Below are positions 7,675-16,432 of a stretch of DNA of 64,000 nucleotides, piece by piece. The stretch comes from Thiohalospira halophila DSM 15071 (GTDB taxonomy: Bacteria; Pseudomonadota; Gammaproteobacteria; Thiohalospirales; Thiohalospiraceae): the NCBI RefSeq assembly GCF_900112605.1, contig NZ_FOMJ01000002.1:62001-126000 (forward strand). Reading direction: 5' to 3'. The notes under the pieces are model-generated. The model was not told the origin of the DNA. It saw only the letters and a list, made by a program, of their open reading frames with translations, and searched no databases. The first letter of the stretch is position 1. The number at the start of each line of letters is the position of its first letter. A program made the translations under genes and the position numbers.

Positions 7675-9303
7675 ATGGGCAGGTTGGTCTCGTATTTCCA
7701 CAACGTCCGGATCTGGGTCCGCCTCGGCGTCCTGATCTGGCTCCTGCTGGCCGTGGCCTGGTCCGGGATGATCGTCTGGGCCGCCTTCGAACAGCGCGAT
7801 ACGGCGGTGGAGCAGGCCGAGGGCTTTGCACGGAGTCTCCACCAGAGCACCCTCGCCGGGCTGACCACCCTCATGATCACCGGCCAGATGGGCCAGAGGG
7901 ACCACTACCTGGAGCAGGTCCAGGAACTGGGCTCCATCCGGGATCTGCGGGTACTGCGAGGGGATGGCGTGGCCCGCCAGTACGGCGAGGGCAAGGCCAA
8001 CGAGCAGCCCCGGGACGGGATCGAGCGGGAGGTCCTGGAAAGCGGTGAGTCCTGGATCGCCGAGGTCGATGGCGGTGCCAGCCTGCGAGCGGTGATCCCC
8101 GCCTACAACCGCGAGGACTACCTCGGCAAGGACTGCACCATGTGCCATACCCAGGCCGAGGAGGGGGAGGTTCTCGGGGCGGTGGCCATGCGCATGGACC
8201 TCTCCGGCGTGAACGGGGCCGTCTTCGACTTCACGCGGAACATCTTCGTGGTCGCCATCCTCATCAGCCTTCCGCTCATCGCGGCGGTCTGGTTCTTCAT
8301 TACCCGCTTCGTTACCAACCCCCTCAAGGACATGACCCGGGGCATGGACGAGATCGCCTCCGGCGAGGGCGATCTGACCCACCGGCTACCGGTGCGGGGC
8401 AAGGACGAGATCGGGGAGGCCTCGGCGGCCTTCAACCGGGTCATGGAGACCTTCCGCGACCTGGTCTCCCGGGTGACCACGGCAGTGGAGCGGCTGGGCT
8501 CCGCCTCCGACGAGCTGGGCCACGCCGCCCATTCCACCCAGGAGACCGGGAGCAAGCAGCGCACCCAGACCGACCAGGCGGCCACCGCCACCACCGAGAT
8601 GACCAGCTCCGTTCAGGAGGTGGCGCGGAACGCCCAGCAGGCCGCGGATGCGGCCAATCAGGCCAACACCAACGCCAACCAGGGTGCGGAGACCGTGCGC
8701 GAGACGGTCCAGCGCATCGAAGGGCTGGCCGACGAGGTCCGCAAGGGGGCCGAGGCCATCTCCGATCTGGAGGCCAAGAGTACCGACATTGGCCGGGTCA
8801 TGGAGATGATCCGGGAGATCGCCGAGCAGACCAACCTCCTGGCCCTCAACGCCGCCATCGAGGCGGCGCGGGCCGGGGAGGCCGGTCGCGGGTTTGCGGT
8901 GGTCGCCGACGAGGTGCGCAATCTCGCCCAGCGCAGCGAGCAGTCCACCCACGAGATCGATGGCCACGTGGCGGCGCTGCAGAGCGGGATCCGTGAGGCC
9001 GTGGGGGTCATGGAGGAATCCCGGCAGCAGGCGACCAGCACGGTGGAGCAGGCCGAGGCCGCCGGGGAGGCCCTGCGCTCCATTACCGAGTCGGTGGCCA
9101 CCATCTCCGACATGAATACCCAGATCGCCTCCGCCGCCGAGGAGCAGAGCGCGGTGGCCGAGGAGATCAACCAGAACGTCTCCACCATCAACGACACCGC
9201 CGACGAGAACGCCTCCCACGCCCAGCGCAGCAGCGAGGCCGGGGAAGAGCTGGCCCGGATCACCCACGAGCTGCAGGAACTGGTGGGCCGCTTCCGCATC
9301 TAA
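7675..9303 (+). CDS. Methyl-accepting chemotaxis protein with periplasmic c-haem motif
   Basis: A 542-aa chemoreceptor. It has a membrane segment at ~17-37, a periplasmic sensor at ~38-190, a second membrane segment at ~190-212, HAMP at ~213-265 (ITNPL-like [11 protein letters not shown]), and a signalling domain with the hairpin tip [19 protein letters not shown]. The sensor contains CTMCH at residues 154-158 (8134-8148), the CxxCH motif for covalent c-type haem. Haem-c sensor chemoreceptors are known in Geobacter and Desulfovibrio and sense redox or oxygen. There is no C-terminal pentapeptide for CheR binding. The ATG at 7675 is ten bases after GGGGGAG; a GTG at 7666 is an alternative but too close to it. 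Confidence 0.93.
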   Translation: MGRLVSYFHNVRIWVRLGVLIWLLLAVAWSGMIVWAAFEQRDTAVEQAEGFARSLHQSTLAGLTTLMITGQMGQRDHYLEQVQELGSIRDLRVLRGDGVARQYGEGKANEQPRDGIEREVLESGESWIAEVDGGASLRAVIPAYNREDYLGKDCTMCHTQAEEGEVLGAVAMRMDLSGVNGAVFDFTRNIFVVAILISLPLIAAVWFFITRFVTNPLKDMTRGMDEIASGEGDLTHRLPVRGKDEIGEASAAFNRVMETFRDLVSRVTTAVERLGSASDELGHAAHSTQETGSKQRTQTDQAATATTEMTSSVQEVARNAQQAADAANQANTNANQGAETVRETVQRIEGLADEVRKGAEAISDLEAKSTDIGRVMEMIREIAEQTNLLALNAAIEAARAGEAGRGFAVVADEVRNLAQRSEQSTHEIDGHVAALQSGIREAVGVMEESRQQATSTVEQAEAAGEALRSITESVATISDMNTQIASAAEEQSAVAEEINQNVSTINDTADENASHAQRSSEAGEELARITHELQELVGRFRI

Positions 9304-9309
9304 ACCGGC

Positions 9310-9792
9310 ATGCTCGACGCCATTCGCCGATTCTTCGACGACCGCCTCGCCCCTGCCGGGGGGGAGGCAGGGGATGACGACCACCGCCTGAAGCTGGCCA
9401 CGGCGGCCCTGTTGCTGGAGGTGGGGCGGGTGGATGGTCTGCGCGACGACGAGGAGCTGGCGGCCACCCGCCAGGCCCTGGGCGACGTCTTCGGCCTCTC
9501 GGACGCCGAGACCGAGGAGTTGATGCGCCTGGCCGATACCGAGGCGCGCGAGGCCAGCTCCGACCACGACTTCACCCGGCTCATCCACGCTGCCTACGGC
9601 CCCGAGGAGAAGAGCGCGGTGCTGGAGCGGATGTGGCGGGTGGCGTGGGCCGATGGCGTCATCGACCCCTACGAGGAGCAGATGCTGCGCAAGGTGGCCG
9701 ACCTGCTCTACCTCCCCCATGCCGCCTATATCGAGGCCAAGCTCCGCGCCGCCGAGGCCATGGGCGTGGAGCCCCCCGAGGCTACTCGGTAA
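9310..9792 (+). CDS. TerB-family tellurite-resistance-like protein
   Basis: A 160-aa all-helical cytoplasmic protein of the TerB/DjlA-N superfamily. Two copies of the family's acidic helix pattern are visible: LLLEVGRVDGLRDDEELA near residue 40 and MWRVAWADGVIDPYEEQML near 120. These sites are thought to bind metal. It starts 6 bp after the chemoreceptor stop and is probably cotranscribed with it. Its last 11 bp overlap the convergent transpeptidase gene. Actual tellurite resistance is not implied; the biochemical role of lone TerB proteins is unclear. Confidence 0.82.
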   Translation: MLDAIRRFFDDRLAPAGGEAGDDDHRLKLATAALLLEVGRVDGLRDDEELAATRQALGDVFGLSDAETEELMRLADTEAREASSDHDFTRLIHAAYGPEEKSAVLERMWRVAWADGVIDPYEEQMLRKVADLLYLPHAAYIEAKLRAAEAMGVEPPEATR

Positions 9793-10789
9793 TCACCACC
9801 CGGTCGCCCTCGTCGACATAGCGCCAGACCCGGTCCATGGCCTCGTTGGCGGCGCGGATGCAGCCGTGGCTCACCCGCTGGCCCAGGCTGTCCTCCGGGT
9901 TGTTGGTCCCGTGGATGGCGTAGGGGCCGCCAATGTTCAGCGCCAGATTTCCCAGCGCCCCCTCGAAGCAGCGCTTGCCCCTGCGGATATGCTCCCGGTA
10001 TTCGGGTTCCTCCGCCATGGAGTCCGGGATGCACCACTCGATGCCGTCGGTGCGGTGGATCTTCCAGCGGACCTCGTACTCCCCCGGTTCGGTAAAGTAG
10101 CAGCGCCCGCCCTGTTCCTCCGGCAGGCAGCGGTCCATGCCCAGCCCCACCTCGGTGGTGTAGAGGGTATGCTCCTCGCCGCTCGGCGTGCGCTCGCGGA
10201 CCTCCAGGCGGAAGCGATCCTTGTCCACCCGGATCCAACGTTCGAAGCCCTCCGGGCGGGGATAGGTCGGAGGTGAGCCCACATCCTCGAGGAGCAGGCG
10301 GGGAAGCCATTGCTCCGAGTCCACCGCTTGCCAGCTCTCTTCCGGGAAGTGGCCGGTAAGCCGGACGCGGCCGTCGCCCAGATCGCGTCCCGTCACCAGG
10401 GAGCCCGCGGCCAGCCCTCCTGTCGCCAGGAGACCGCTGTCAAAGAGTGGCGGGAGGGGGGTCCGCAGCCGCCAGGTGCGGGGCGGGCGGGGTCCGTCGT
10501 GGGGCTCCGTCGCCGAGGTGTGCAGCCAGCGGGGCTCCTCCAGGGGCGTCCACCGCCCCTCCGGGAAGTGGCCGGTGGCGCGGGTCCAGTCGCCGGCGGC
10601 CCGGTTGGAGGTGATCAGGCGCCCGCGCTGCCATTCCGCAATCGGGTCGCCGGCCGGGGTCGTCCGGACCACGGCAGGGCTGGTAAGGACCAGCGTCCGG
10701 GCCTCCGTGACCCGGCCGGCCTCTTCCCCGGTAGCCGGTGCGGCGGCAGCCAGGGCGCAGAGGGTGAGGAGGAACCGTCGTAGGGCCAC
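9782..10789 (-). CDS. Secreted L,D-transpeptidase (YkuD)
   Basis: A 335-aa periplasmic protein. Residues 1-21 form a signal peptide (cleavage near PATGEEA). The middle has two SH3-like repeats marked by GHFPEGRW and GHFPEESW. The YkuD catalytic domain is at ~180-335, with H293 in the HGTNN segment and the active-site motif SHGCIR with nucleophile C310. YkuD enzymes make 3-3 cross-links in peptidoglycan or attach lipoproteins to it. The start is GTG at 10789 behind GGGGAAAAC. It diverges from the spermidine-synthase-like gene across 79 bp. Confidence 0.92.
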   Translation of the reverse strand: MALRRFLLTLCALAAAAPATGEEAGRVTEARTLVLTSPAVVRTTPAGDPIAEWQRGRLITSNRAAGDWTRATGHFPEGRWTPLEEPRWLHTSATEPHDGPRPPRTWRLRTPLPPLFDSGLLATGGLAAGSLVTGRDLGDGRVRLTGHFPEESWQAVDSEQWLPRLLLEDVGSPPTYPRPEGFERWIRVDKDRFRLEVRERTPSGEEHTLYTTEVGLGMDRCLPEEQGGRCYFTEPGEYEVRWKIHRTDGIEWCIPDSMAEEPEYREHIRRGKRCFEGALGNLALNIGGPYAIHGTNNPEDSLGQRVSHGCIRAANEAMDRVWRYVDEGDRVVITE

Positions 10790-10868
10790 GTTTTCCCCGG
10801 GTTGGCTGAGATCGTCGTCGCGGTGAACGTAGATGATAGGATAATCGCATCGAGAGGAGGATTCATCC

Positions 10869-12407
10869 GTGGCCCCCGTTTCCGCACCCAGCCAAGTCCA
10901 TCCCGCCCGCCGCAGGCTGGCCGCCTACGGGGCCACCGTCTTCCTGGCGGCGGCCCTGACCATGGTGCTGGAGATCGCCGCCGGTCGCCTGGTGGCCCCC
11001 TATGTGGGGAGCTCCCTCTATACCTGGACGGCCATCATCGGGGTCGTCCTCGCGGGCCTCTCCGTGGGCAACTGGCTGGGGGGCCGCTGGGCCGATCGCG
11101 GCGCCGGGCCGGCGGCGGCCGGAGTGGCGCTGGGCGCGGCGGCGGTGGCGAGTCTGGCCATCCTGCTGTCGCTGGAGCTGCTGGGCCCCCTCGTTCGTAC
11201 CAGTGCCATGGGCCCCCTGGGTGGAACCCTGGTGCTGGTGGGGGGGCTCTTCCTGTTACCCGCCGTCCTTCTGGGTATCCTGACCCCGCTGCTGACCACC
11301 CTGGCCCTGGGGCTGGATGAGCGCACCGGCCACGTGGTCGGGCGGATGCACGCCCTGGGCGCCCTGGGGAGTATCGCGGGGACCTTCCTCGCCGGTTACT
11401 GGCTCATCCCCGCCATGGGGGTACACGGCGTCATCCTGACAACGGCGCTGGTGCTGGCGGCGCTGGCGGCACCCTTCCTCATCAGTGCCTGGCGGCGGGG
11501 AGCGGCACTGGCCGCCCTGTTCGCCCTGGTATCCGGGCTGGCCTGGCAGCAGCAGGTGCTGGTCTCCCCCTGTGACGAGGAGAGCGCCTACTTCTGCATC
11601 CGGGTGGAGAATGCCACTCGCGACGTCCCCTTCGGGGAGGCGCGGGCCCTGGTCCTGGACCATCTGCTGCACAGTATCAACCACCGGCAGGAGCCGGCCC
11701 TGCTGGCCTCCCCCTATCTCCACCTGATGGACGAGGTGGCCCGCCAGTGGCCGGGCATGGAGCCGGAGTCGGCCGACTGGTTCTTCGCCGGCGGCGGTGC
11801 CTATACCCATCCCCGCGCCCTGAACGCCCTGGATCCGGGGGCCTCGGTCACGGTGGCGGAGGTGGACCCGGCGGTGACCCGGATGGCCGAGGAGGCGCTC
11901 TTCGTGGAGACCGAGGGCTGGCGGGTTCTCCATCGCGATGCCCGACTGGCGCTAGCTCGCCTGGAGGGCGAACGGTTCGATGTCGTGGTAGGGGACGTAT
12001 TCCACGACGTTGCGGTGCCGGCCCATCTGGTTACCCGGGAGTTCGCCGAGCTGGTCCGCGAGCGGCTGCGTCCCGGCGGGCTGTATACCCTGAACATCGT
12101 CGATCGCCACCCCGAGCCCCGGCTGGTGGCCAGCCTGCTCCGGACCCTGGAGGGAGTCTTCGGGCATGTGGATGTGTGGCACCAGGGGCTGCCGTCGGAT
12201 GGCGATCCGGCGCGGGTCACCTACGTCCTGACGGCGAGCGACACGCCGCCCCCGGCCTCGCCGCTGCGCGCCCGACACGGGCTGCCACGGCAGTGGGAGC
12301 GGGTCACCGGCCGGGTGGAGGGGGCCGTGGCCGACCCTCTGGTCCTGACCGATTCCCACTCACCGGTGGCGTCGCTGCTGGCCCCCCTGCTGCTGAGGGG
12401 AGGATGA
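10869..12407 (+). CDS. Membrane-fused spermidine-synthase-like methyltransferase-fold protein
   Basis: A 512-aa fusion. Residues ~18-215 contain seven or eight membrane helices of the type found in fused MFS/spermidine synthases. Residues ~230-510 form a Rossmann domain with a nucleotide/SAM-binding-like motif (FAGGGAYTHPRAL) and an acidic motif (VTVAEVDPAVTRMAEE). Substrate and product of these fusions are mostly unproven, so true spermidine synthesis is doubtful. The GTG at 10869 follows AGGAGG. The stop overlaps the ATG of the carbonic anhydrase (ATGA at 12404-12407). Confidence 0.82.
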   Translation: MAPVSAPSQVHPARRRLAAYGATVFLAAALTMVLEIAAGRLVAPYVGSSLYTWTAIIGVVLAGLSVGNWLGGRWADRGAGPAAAGVALGAAAVASLAILLSLELLGPLVRTSAMGPLGGTLVLVGGLFLLPAVLLGILTPLLTTLALGLDERTGHVVGRMHALGALGSIAGTFLAGYWLIPAMGVHGVILTTALVLAALAAPFLISAWRRGAALAALFALVSGLAWQQQVLVSPCDEESAYFCIRVENATRDVPFGEARALVLDHLLHSINHRQEPALLASPYLHLMDEVARQWPGMEPESADWFFAGGGAYTHPRALNALDPGASVTVAEVDPAVTRMAEEALFVETEGWRVLHRDARLALARLEGERFDVVVGDVFHDVAVPAHLVTREFAELVRERLRPGGLYTLNIVDRHPEPRLVASLLRTLEGVFGHVDVWHQGLPSDGDPARVTYVLTASDTPPPASPLRARHGLPRQWERVTGRVEGAVADPLVLTDSHSPVASLLAPLLLRGG

Positions 12408-13039
12408 CCGGGCTCATGAAAAACGACCCTGTGGAGGACATCCACGAACTCATCCAGCGAAACCACCGCTGGGCGGAGGGTGTGGCGGCGACGGATCCCG
12501 GGTTCTTCCCCCATCTGGCGAGGGAGCAGGCGCCGGACTATCTGTGGATCGGTTGCTCCGATTCCCGGGTGCCCGTCAATCAGGTGGTGAACATGGACCC
12601 GGGGGAGATCTTTGTCCACCGGAATATCGCCAACCTGGTCGGGAGTAACGACCTCAATGCCCTCTCGGTGATCCAGTTCGCCGTGGAGGTCCTCCAGGTG
12701 CGCCACGTCCTGGTTACCGGTCACTATGGCTGCGGCGGGATACGCGCCGCGCTGGACGGGAGGGAGCACGGGCTCATCGACAACTGGCTGGAAGAGGTCC
12801 GGCGAGTGGCGCGCCAGCACGCCGACGAACTCGACGCCCTGGACGATTTCGACGCCCGGGTGGATCGGCTGTGCGAGCTCAATGTCGCCGCCCAGGTGGA
12901 GAGCGTCTGTCGTACCGCGGCGGTTCGCGGCGCCTGGGAACGGGGCCAGGAGCTGGCCGTACACGGACTGATCTACGGCCTGTCCGATGGCCGGCTGCAG
13001 CCCGTGGGCGAGCCGCGGACCGGCGTCGACGGCGACTGA
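12404..13039 (+). CDS. can: Beta-class carbonic anhydrase
   Basis: A 211-aa zinc enzyme interconverting CO2 and bicarbonate. The beta-class zinc ligands and dyad are visible: C51, D53 and R55 in GCSDSR, and H107 and C110 in TGHYGCGG. The sequence from MKNDPVEDIHELIQRN onward follows the proteobacterial Can type closely. The ATG at 12404 overlaps the upstream stop; an ATG at 12416 (MKNDP) is an equally plausible start. Supply of bicarbonate to carboxylases fits an autotrophic lifestyle, but the enzyme is also common in heterotrophs. Confidence 0.95.
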   Translation: MTGLMKNDPVEDIHELIQRNHRWAEGVAATDPGFFPHLAREQAPDYLWIGCSDSRVPVNQVVNMDPGEIFVHRNIANLVGSNDLNALSVIQFAVEVLQVRHVLVTGHYGCGGIRAALDGREHGLIDNWLEEVRRVARQHADELDALDDFDARVDRLCELNVAAQVESVCRTAAVRGAWERGQELAVHGLIYGLSDGRLQPVGEPRTGVDGD

Positions 13040-13074
13040 ATCCACCGCAAGATCACGCGATATGGGAGGTAACC

Positions 13075-13266
13075 ATGGGCGGTGAACTGGCAACCTGGGA
13101 GCAGATCCTGCTCGGCGTGGCCGCCGTGCTCATTCTTCTCTTCTTCTTCCCCGGCGCCAAGCGGATGCTGGAGGAGAGCCGCGAGAAGGAGAAGGACTGG
13201 CGCGGCGTGCTCCTGCCCCTGGGGCTGGTGGTCCTGTTCGTGCTGCTGCTGATCAGCCTGGTCTGA
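13075..13266 (+). CDS. Small two-helix membrane protein, function unknown
   Basis: A 63-aa protein with hydrophobic segments at about 10-26 and 45-63 separated by a charged stretch (KRMLEESREKEKDWR). The ATG at 13075 is preceded by a good ribosome-binding site (GGGAGGTAACC). It follows the carbonic anhydrase by 35 bp and may be cotranscribed. I do not recognise a characterised family. Its hairpin topology would put both ends on one side of the membrane. Confidence 0.75.
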   Translation: MGGELATWEQILLGVAAVLILLFFFPGAKRMLEESREKEKDWRGVLLPLGLVVLFVLLLISLV

Positions 13267-13269
13267 CGC

Positions 13270-13473
13270 TCAGGCGTAGAGGTCCACGTGGCTGGGTTTC
13301 CCCTTCTCGAAGAATTCCTGCGTCTCAGGCGACAGGGCGGAGCGGAGCTGCTCGCCCTGGGCGCGGGTATTGGCCTCGACAACCTGCATGGCCTGGCGCT
13401 GTAGCCCGACGCCGGTAGTACTCGGGTCGCGCTGCTGGAGCAGGGTGGTGGCGTTCGTGCTGCCGGCATCCAT
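13270..13473 (-). CDS. Small soluble protein, function unknown
   Basis: A 67-aa hydrophilic protein, ATG at 13473 behind GGAGGATAGGCCC. The central segment [19 protein letters not shown] is a predicted amphipathic helix, and it ends KPSHVDLYA. The layout faintly recalls the YjfB-like putative motility proteins, but the match is too weak to name it. It converges with the small membrane protein, 3 bp apart, and diverges from msrB. Confidence 0.6.
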   Translation of the reverse strand: MDAGSTNATTLLQQRDPSTTGVGLQRQAMQVVEANTRAQGEQLRSALSPETQEFFEKGKPSHVDLYA

Positions 13474-13553
13474 GGGCCTATCCTCCGTGGGGGACTCTCT
13501 TCTATCCTAGCACGACCGCCGCACGGCGGAAGGCCGATACCCGGGAGGCGAAC

Positions 13554-13967
13554 ATGAGCGATCCCCTGGAACGCACCGAGGCGGAGTGGCAGGTCCTGCT
13601 TACCGATGAGCAGTACCGGGTCTGTCGGCAGGGCGGGACGGAGCCGCCCTTCTCGAGCGCCTACCATGATGACCACTCCCCGGGGCTCTACCGCTGCGTC
13701 TGCTGCCGGGCGCCGCTCTTCCACAGCGAACACAAGTTCGATTCCGGTAGCGGCTGGCCCAGCTACTGGCAGCCGGTGGATTCCGCGGCCGTTACCGAGC
13801 ATACCGACCAGAGCCTGGGCATGCACCGGACCGAGGTCCGGTGCGCGAACTGTGCCGCCCACCTCGGGCATGTCTTCCCCGATGGCCCGCCGCCCACTGG
13901 CCGGCGCTTCTGCATCAACGGCGTATGTCTGGAGCGGGAGGAGAACGCCCCCGCCCCATCCGCCTGA
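13554..13967 (+). CDS. msrB: Peptide methionine-R-sulfoxide reductase MsrB
   Basis: A 137-aa enzyme that reduces the R-epimer of methionine sulfoxide in proteins. Two CxxC pairs that bind structural zinc are present (CVCC near residue 48, CANC near 97), as are the substrate-site segments SGSGWPSYW and HLGHVF. The catalytic cysteine lies in RFCINGVCL near residue 120; the usual resolving partner is thioredoxin. It is a complete single-domain MsrB without fused MsrA. The reading frame of the disrupted rhodanese overlaps its 3' end. Confidence 0.95.
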   Translation: MSDPLERTEAEWQVLLTDEQYRVCRQGGTEPPFSSAYHDDHSPGLYRCVCCRAPLFHSEHKFDSGSGWPSYWQPVDSAAVTEHTDQSLGMHRTEVRCANCAAHLGHVFPDGPPPTGRRFCINGVCLEREENAPAPSA

Positions 13968-14246
13968 GCCCGGCGGAGATCCGGTCCCTGGTGGACGGGG
14001 GGCGGACGCTGGTGGTGGATACCCGGAGCCCGGCGGAGTTCGCCGAGGGGGCGTTACCGGGGGCGGTGAATGCCCCCTGGCCACGGATCAAGCGACCCCT
14101 TGGCGGTGGTCGAGCGGACCACGCCCGTGGCCGTCTACTGCGACACCGGCGCCCGGGCGCGCAAGACCGCCGAGGTGATGGTCGCCATGGGCTTCACCCG
14201 GATCGACCTCATCGGCGTCATGCGCCGTTACCACGAGGCGGAGTGA
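13925..14246 (+). pseudogene. Rhodanese-domain gene interrupted by a frameshift
   Basis: Two frames together encode one rhodanese. The first (from about 13925, overlapping msrB) gives [26 protein letters not shown]...PWPRIKRP. The second, ending at the TGA at 14244-14246, gives PLAVVERTTPVAVYCDTGARARKTAEVM with the active-site loop CDTGAR. Removing one C from the CCCC run at 14096-14099 joins them exactly. It is either a real one-base insertion or a sequence error. No good start codon or ribosome-binding site is seen, so translation probably depended on msrB. The intact form would transfer sulfane sulfur. Confidence 0.8.
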
Positions 14247-14262
14247 GGCCCGGAGCCGATCC

Positions 14263-14457
14263 TCAGGCCCTCTGGCCGCCGCAGGTATTCATCCCGAGGA
14301 GGGAGTAGAGCGGGCACCAGCCCACCAGCGCGGTGGCCAGCGGGATGATCCCGATCCAGCCCCACGGGGTCTGCGGCCCCATGAAGACCAGCAAGATGAG
14401 AACCACGCCGATGACGGCGCGGGCACCGCGGTCGATATTTCCCATGTTCACGGTCAT
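14263..14457 (-). CDS. YgaP-type two-helix membrane protein (DUF2892)
   Basis: A 64-aa protein with two membrane helices and the family ending CPLYSLLGMNTC. It starts MTVNMGNIDRGARAVIG, again typical of the DUF2892/YgaP transmembrane domain. In E. coli YgaP the same domain is fused to a rhodanese, and here a (broken) rhodanese lies directly beside it on the other strand. The ATG at 14457 follows GGAGGCAGGAAC. Its likely role is a membrane module in sulfur-relay chemistry, inferred from the YgaP fusion. Confidence 0.88.
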   Translation of the reverse strand: MTVNMGNIDRGARAVIGVVLILLVFMGPQTPWGWIGIIPLATALVGWCPLYSLLGMNTCGGQRA

Positions 14458-14552
14458 GTTCCTGCCTCCAGTTGCCGGGGGTGGCGGGCGCCACCCGTTC
14501 TCAAGCCTTGCAGAGACCGGGCGTAGTGTCACCCCGGCCCCTGGCGAGTGGA

Positions 14553-15068
14553 CTATTCCGAGCCGGGGCCGCTGTTCTCCAGCAGCTTGGCCACCATCTC
14601 CCGGGATTCCTCGGCCTTGCCCACCTGGTCCGCCGGGGTCCAGGACATGTCCTGGTTGAGGACGTAGGAGTTGACGTAGGTATCCGGGTGGTTCCCGCCC
14701 CATTCCCGGGGGGAGACCATGGAGAAGTAGCGGCTGCCGTCCGCCTTCTCGTAGAGGTGGTAGGTGTGGCCCGGCTTGCGGTGGAAGTGGCACTTCGCCC
14801 GGTGGAGGTCGTGGTCTTCCTGGGCCTCCTCCAGGGTCTTGCGCGCCTCTTCCTGCAGGGAGCGGATCTGGTCGGCCAGGACCTGGAGCTTGGCGCTGAC
14901 GCGGGTGTTCAGATGGCTGTCCGCCTCGGCCAGCTCCTTGCTCACGTCCACCGGCTCGAAGGCCGTGGCCAGCCGGCTCACCGGGTAGGGGGAGCTGTGG
15001 TCGGGGCCCATGTGCCTCAGCCCCTTGTCCTGACTCTCGCCGGAATTGTTGTCCTGCTCGTCACTCAT
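14553..15068 (-). CDS. DUF2452 protein
   Basis: A 171-aa soluble, acidic protein. It has a polar N-terminus, a helical segment at about 60-95 (LQVLADQIRSLQEEARKTLEEA), and a conserved C-terminal half with FHRKPGHTYHLYEKADG and the tryptophan-rich SPREWGG. This matches the uncharacterised DUF2452 family. There is no signal peptide or catalytic motif I can name. It stands alone between the YgaP-like gene and the divergent universal stress protein. Confidence 0.75.
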   Translation of the reverse strand: MSDEQDNNSGESQDKGLRHMGPDHSSPYPVSRLATAFEPVDVSKELAEADSHLNTRVSAKLQVLADQIRSLQEEARKTLEEAQEDHDLHRAKCHFHRKPGHTYHLYEKADGSRYFSMVSPREWGGNHPDTYVNSYVLNQDMSWTPADQVGKAEESREMVAKLLENSGPGSE

Positions 15069-15147
15069 GGGTAGTTTGGATACCTGCTTGGGATTCCCGT
15101 TAGCCTAGTGCGGGCAGGCCGGACTGACAACAGCCCCGGAGGGCGCC

Positions 15148-15594
15148 ATGGCCATCTACAACCACCTTCTCCTGGCTACCGATTTCATGCCGGAGGCCGA
15201 CCAGCTCGGCGCCCGCGCCCGGGAACTGGCCCACGGCTTCGGCGCGCGGCTCTCCCTGGTCCACGTCCTGGAGCCGTCGGTCCTGGCGCCGCCCTACGAG
15301 ATGATGCCGAGCCTCCCGGACGGCACCGAACAGGCGCTGGAGGAGGCGGCCCGACAGGGGCTGGACCGGCAGGGGGAGCAGATGGGGGTCCCCTCGGTGA
15401 GCCGCCATCTCCTCTACGGCTCGGTGCGCCGGGCGGTGGCCGACTTCGTCACCGAACACGGGGTGGACCTGGTGCTGGTGGGCAGCCACGGCCGACACGG
15501 CGTGGAACGGCTGCTGGGCTCCACCGCCAGCGCCATCCTCCAGGCGGCGCCCTGCGACGTCCTCGCCCTGCGCCTGGATCAGCAGGAGCCCTGA
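15148..15594 (+). CDS. Universal stress protein (UspA family)
   Basis: A 148-aa single-domain USP. The C-terminal ATP-binding signature GSHGRHGVERLLGSTA (G-2x-G-9x-G-S/T) is intact, so it belongs to the nucleotide-binding subgroup. The N-terminal strand IYNHLLLATDF carries the usual aspartate. Such proteins respond to starvation, oxidative or salt stress; its specific trigger is unknown. It has its own upstream region and is followed by the hemerythrin gene after ~90 bp. Confidence 0.92.
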   Translation: MAIYNHLLLATDFMPEADQLGARARELAHGFGARLSLVHVLEPSVLAPPYEMMPSLPDGTEQALEEAARQGLDRQGEQMGVPSVSRHLLYGSVRRAVADFVTEHGVDLVLVGSHGRHGVERLLGSTASAILQAAPCDVLALRLDQQEP

Positions 15595-15682
15595 TCGAGC
15601 GCGCCCCGATTAACGACCCCCGATTGAGCAGCCGGGGGGCCTCGGCTATGCTGCCTCGACACTGAACATCGGAGGTCTCCCC

Positions 15683-16423
15683 ATGGCGGAGCACGCCACC
15701 ATCGACCTGCGCGAGCGCGGCGACCAGCCCGCCCGCATCGCGGCCTATCACCAGGTTCGCCACCTCTCCCCCGGCGATTACATGGACCTGCTGGTGGACG
15801 AGGAGCCGGCGCTGATGATGGAGATGGTCAGCGTCCAGCTGCGTAACCGGGTCCACTGGGAGGTGGTGGAATCCGGGCCGCCGCTGTGGCGGGTGCGCGC
15901 CTACCACCGCTCCGACCGCCACGATGCCTCGCTCATGGAACTCCTCTCCTGGGATCACGAGCGCATCGACCGCCTCTTCGCCTCGGCCCTGCACAAGGTG
16001 AACCGCAACGAGGTGGCGTCGGCCGGGATGGACCTGGTCGATTTCGGCCTCAGCCTGCGGCGCCACGTCTACGCCGAGAACCTCATCCTGGCGCCGGCCT
16101 TCCACGTGGAGCGCGACCCGGCCGGGAACGACCCCACCTCGGTGATGATCCGGGAGCACGACCAGATCCTGGAAGAGACGGCCATGATCGAGTCCTTCTT
16201 CGAGGACGATCGGCCGGAGGCGGGGGAGGTCGCCCCCTTCCTGGGCATGCTCTCCGGCGGCCTGGCCAAGCACGAGGGGCGCGAGGAGCAGAACCTCTTT
16301 CCCCTCTGGGACATGGCGCTGCGGCGGGCGGAGGACCACGGGATCCAGCGGGAACTCATCGACCGGGTCCAGGGGATCCTGGCCGGGGACGAGGACCGCG
16401 AAGCCGGCCTGGAAGGGAACTAG
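15683..16423 (+). CDS. DUF2249-hemerythrin HHE two-domain protein
   Basis: A 246-aa cytoplasmic protein. Residues ~15-78 resemble DUF2249 (segment SPGDYMDLLVDEEP, ending PLWRVRAY). Residues ~83-235 form a hemerythrin-like four-helix bundle with candidate di-iron ligands H92, H128, E132, H159, H197 and E201. HHE proteins bind O2 or NO or act in iron and redox sensing; the combination suggests oxygen or NO handling. It is followed 9 bp later by a small conserved-looking gene, probably cotranscribed. Confidence 0.82.
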   Translation: MAEHATIDLRERGDQPARIAAYHQVRHLSPGDYMDLLVDEEPALMMEMVSVQLRNRVHWEVVESGPPLWRVRAYHRSDRHDASLMELLSWDHERIDRLFASALHKVNRNEVASAGMDLVDFGLSLRRHVYAENLILAPAFHVERDPAGNDPTSVMIREHDQILEETAMIESFFEDDRPEAGEVAPFLGMLSGGLAKHEGREEQNLFPLWDMALRRAEDHGIQRELIDRVQGILAGDEDREAGLEGN

Positions 16424-16432
16424 GGGGCAGCC

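Noticed and set aside
8386-9720. A 444-codon open frame opposite the chemoreceptor
   Set aside because: It lies wholly against the well-supported chemoreceptor and TerB genes and has no domain.
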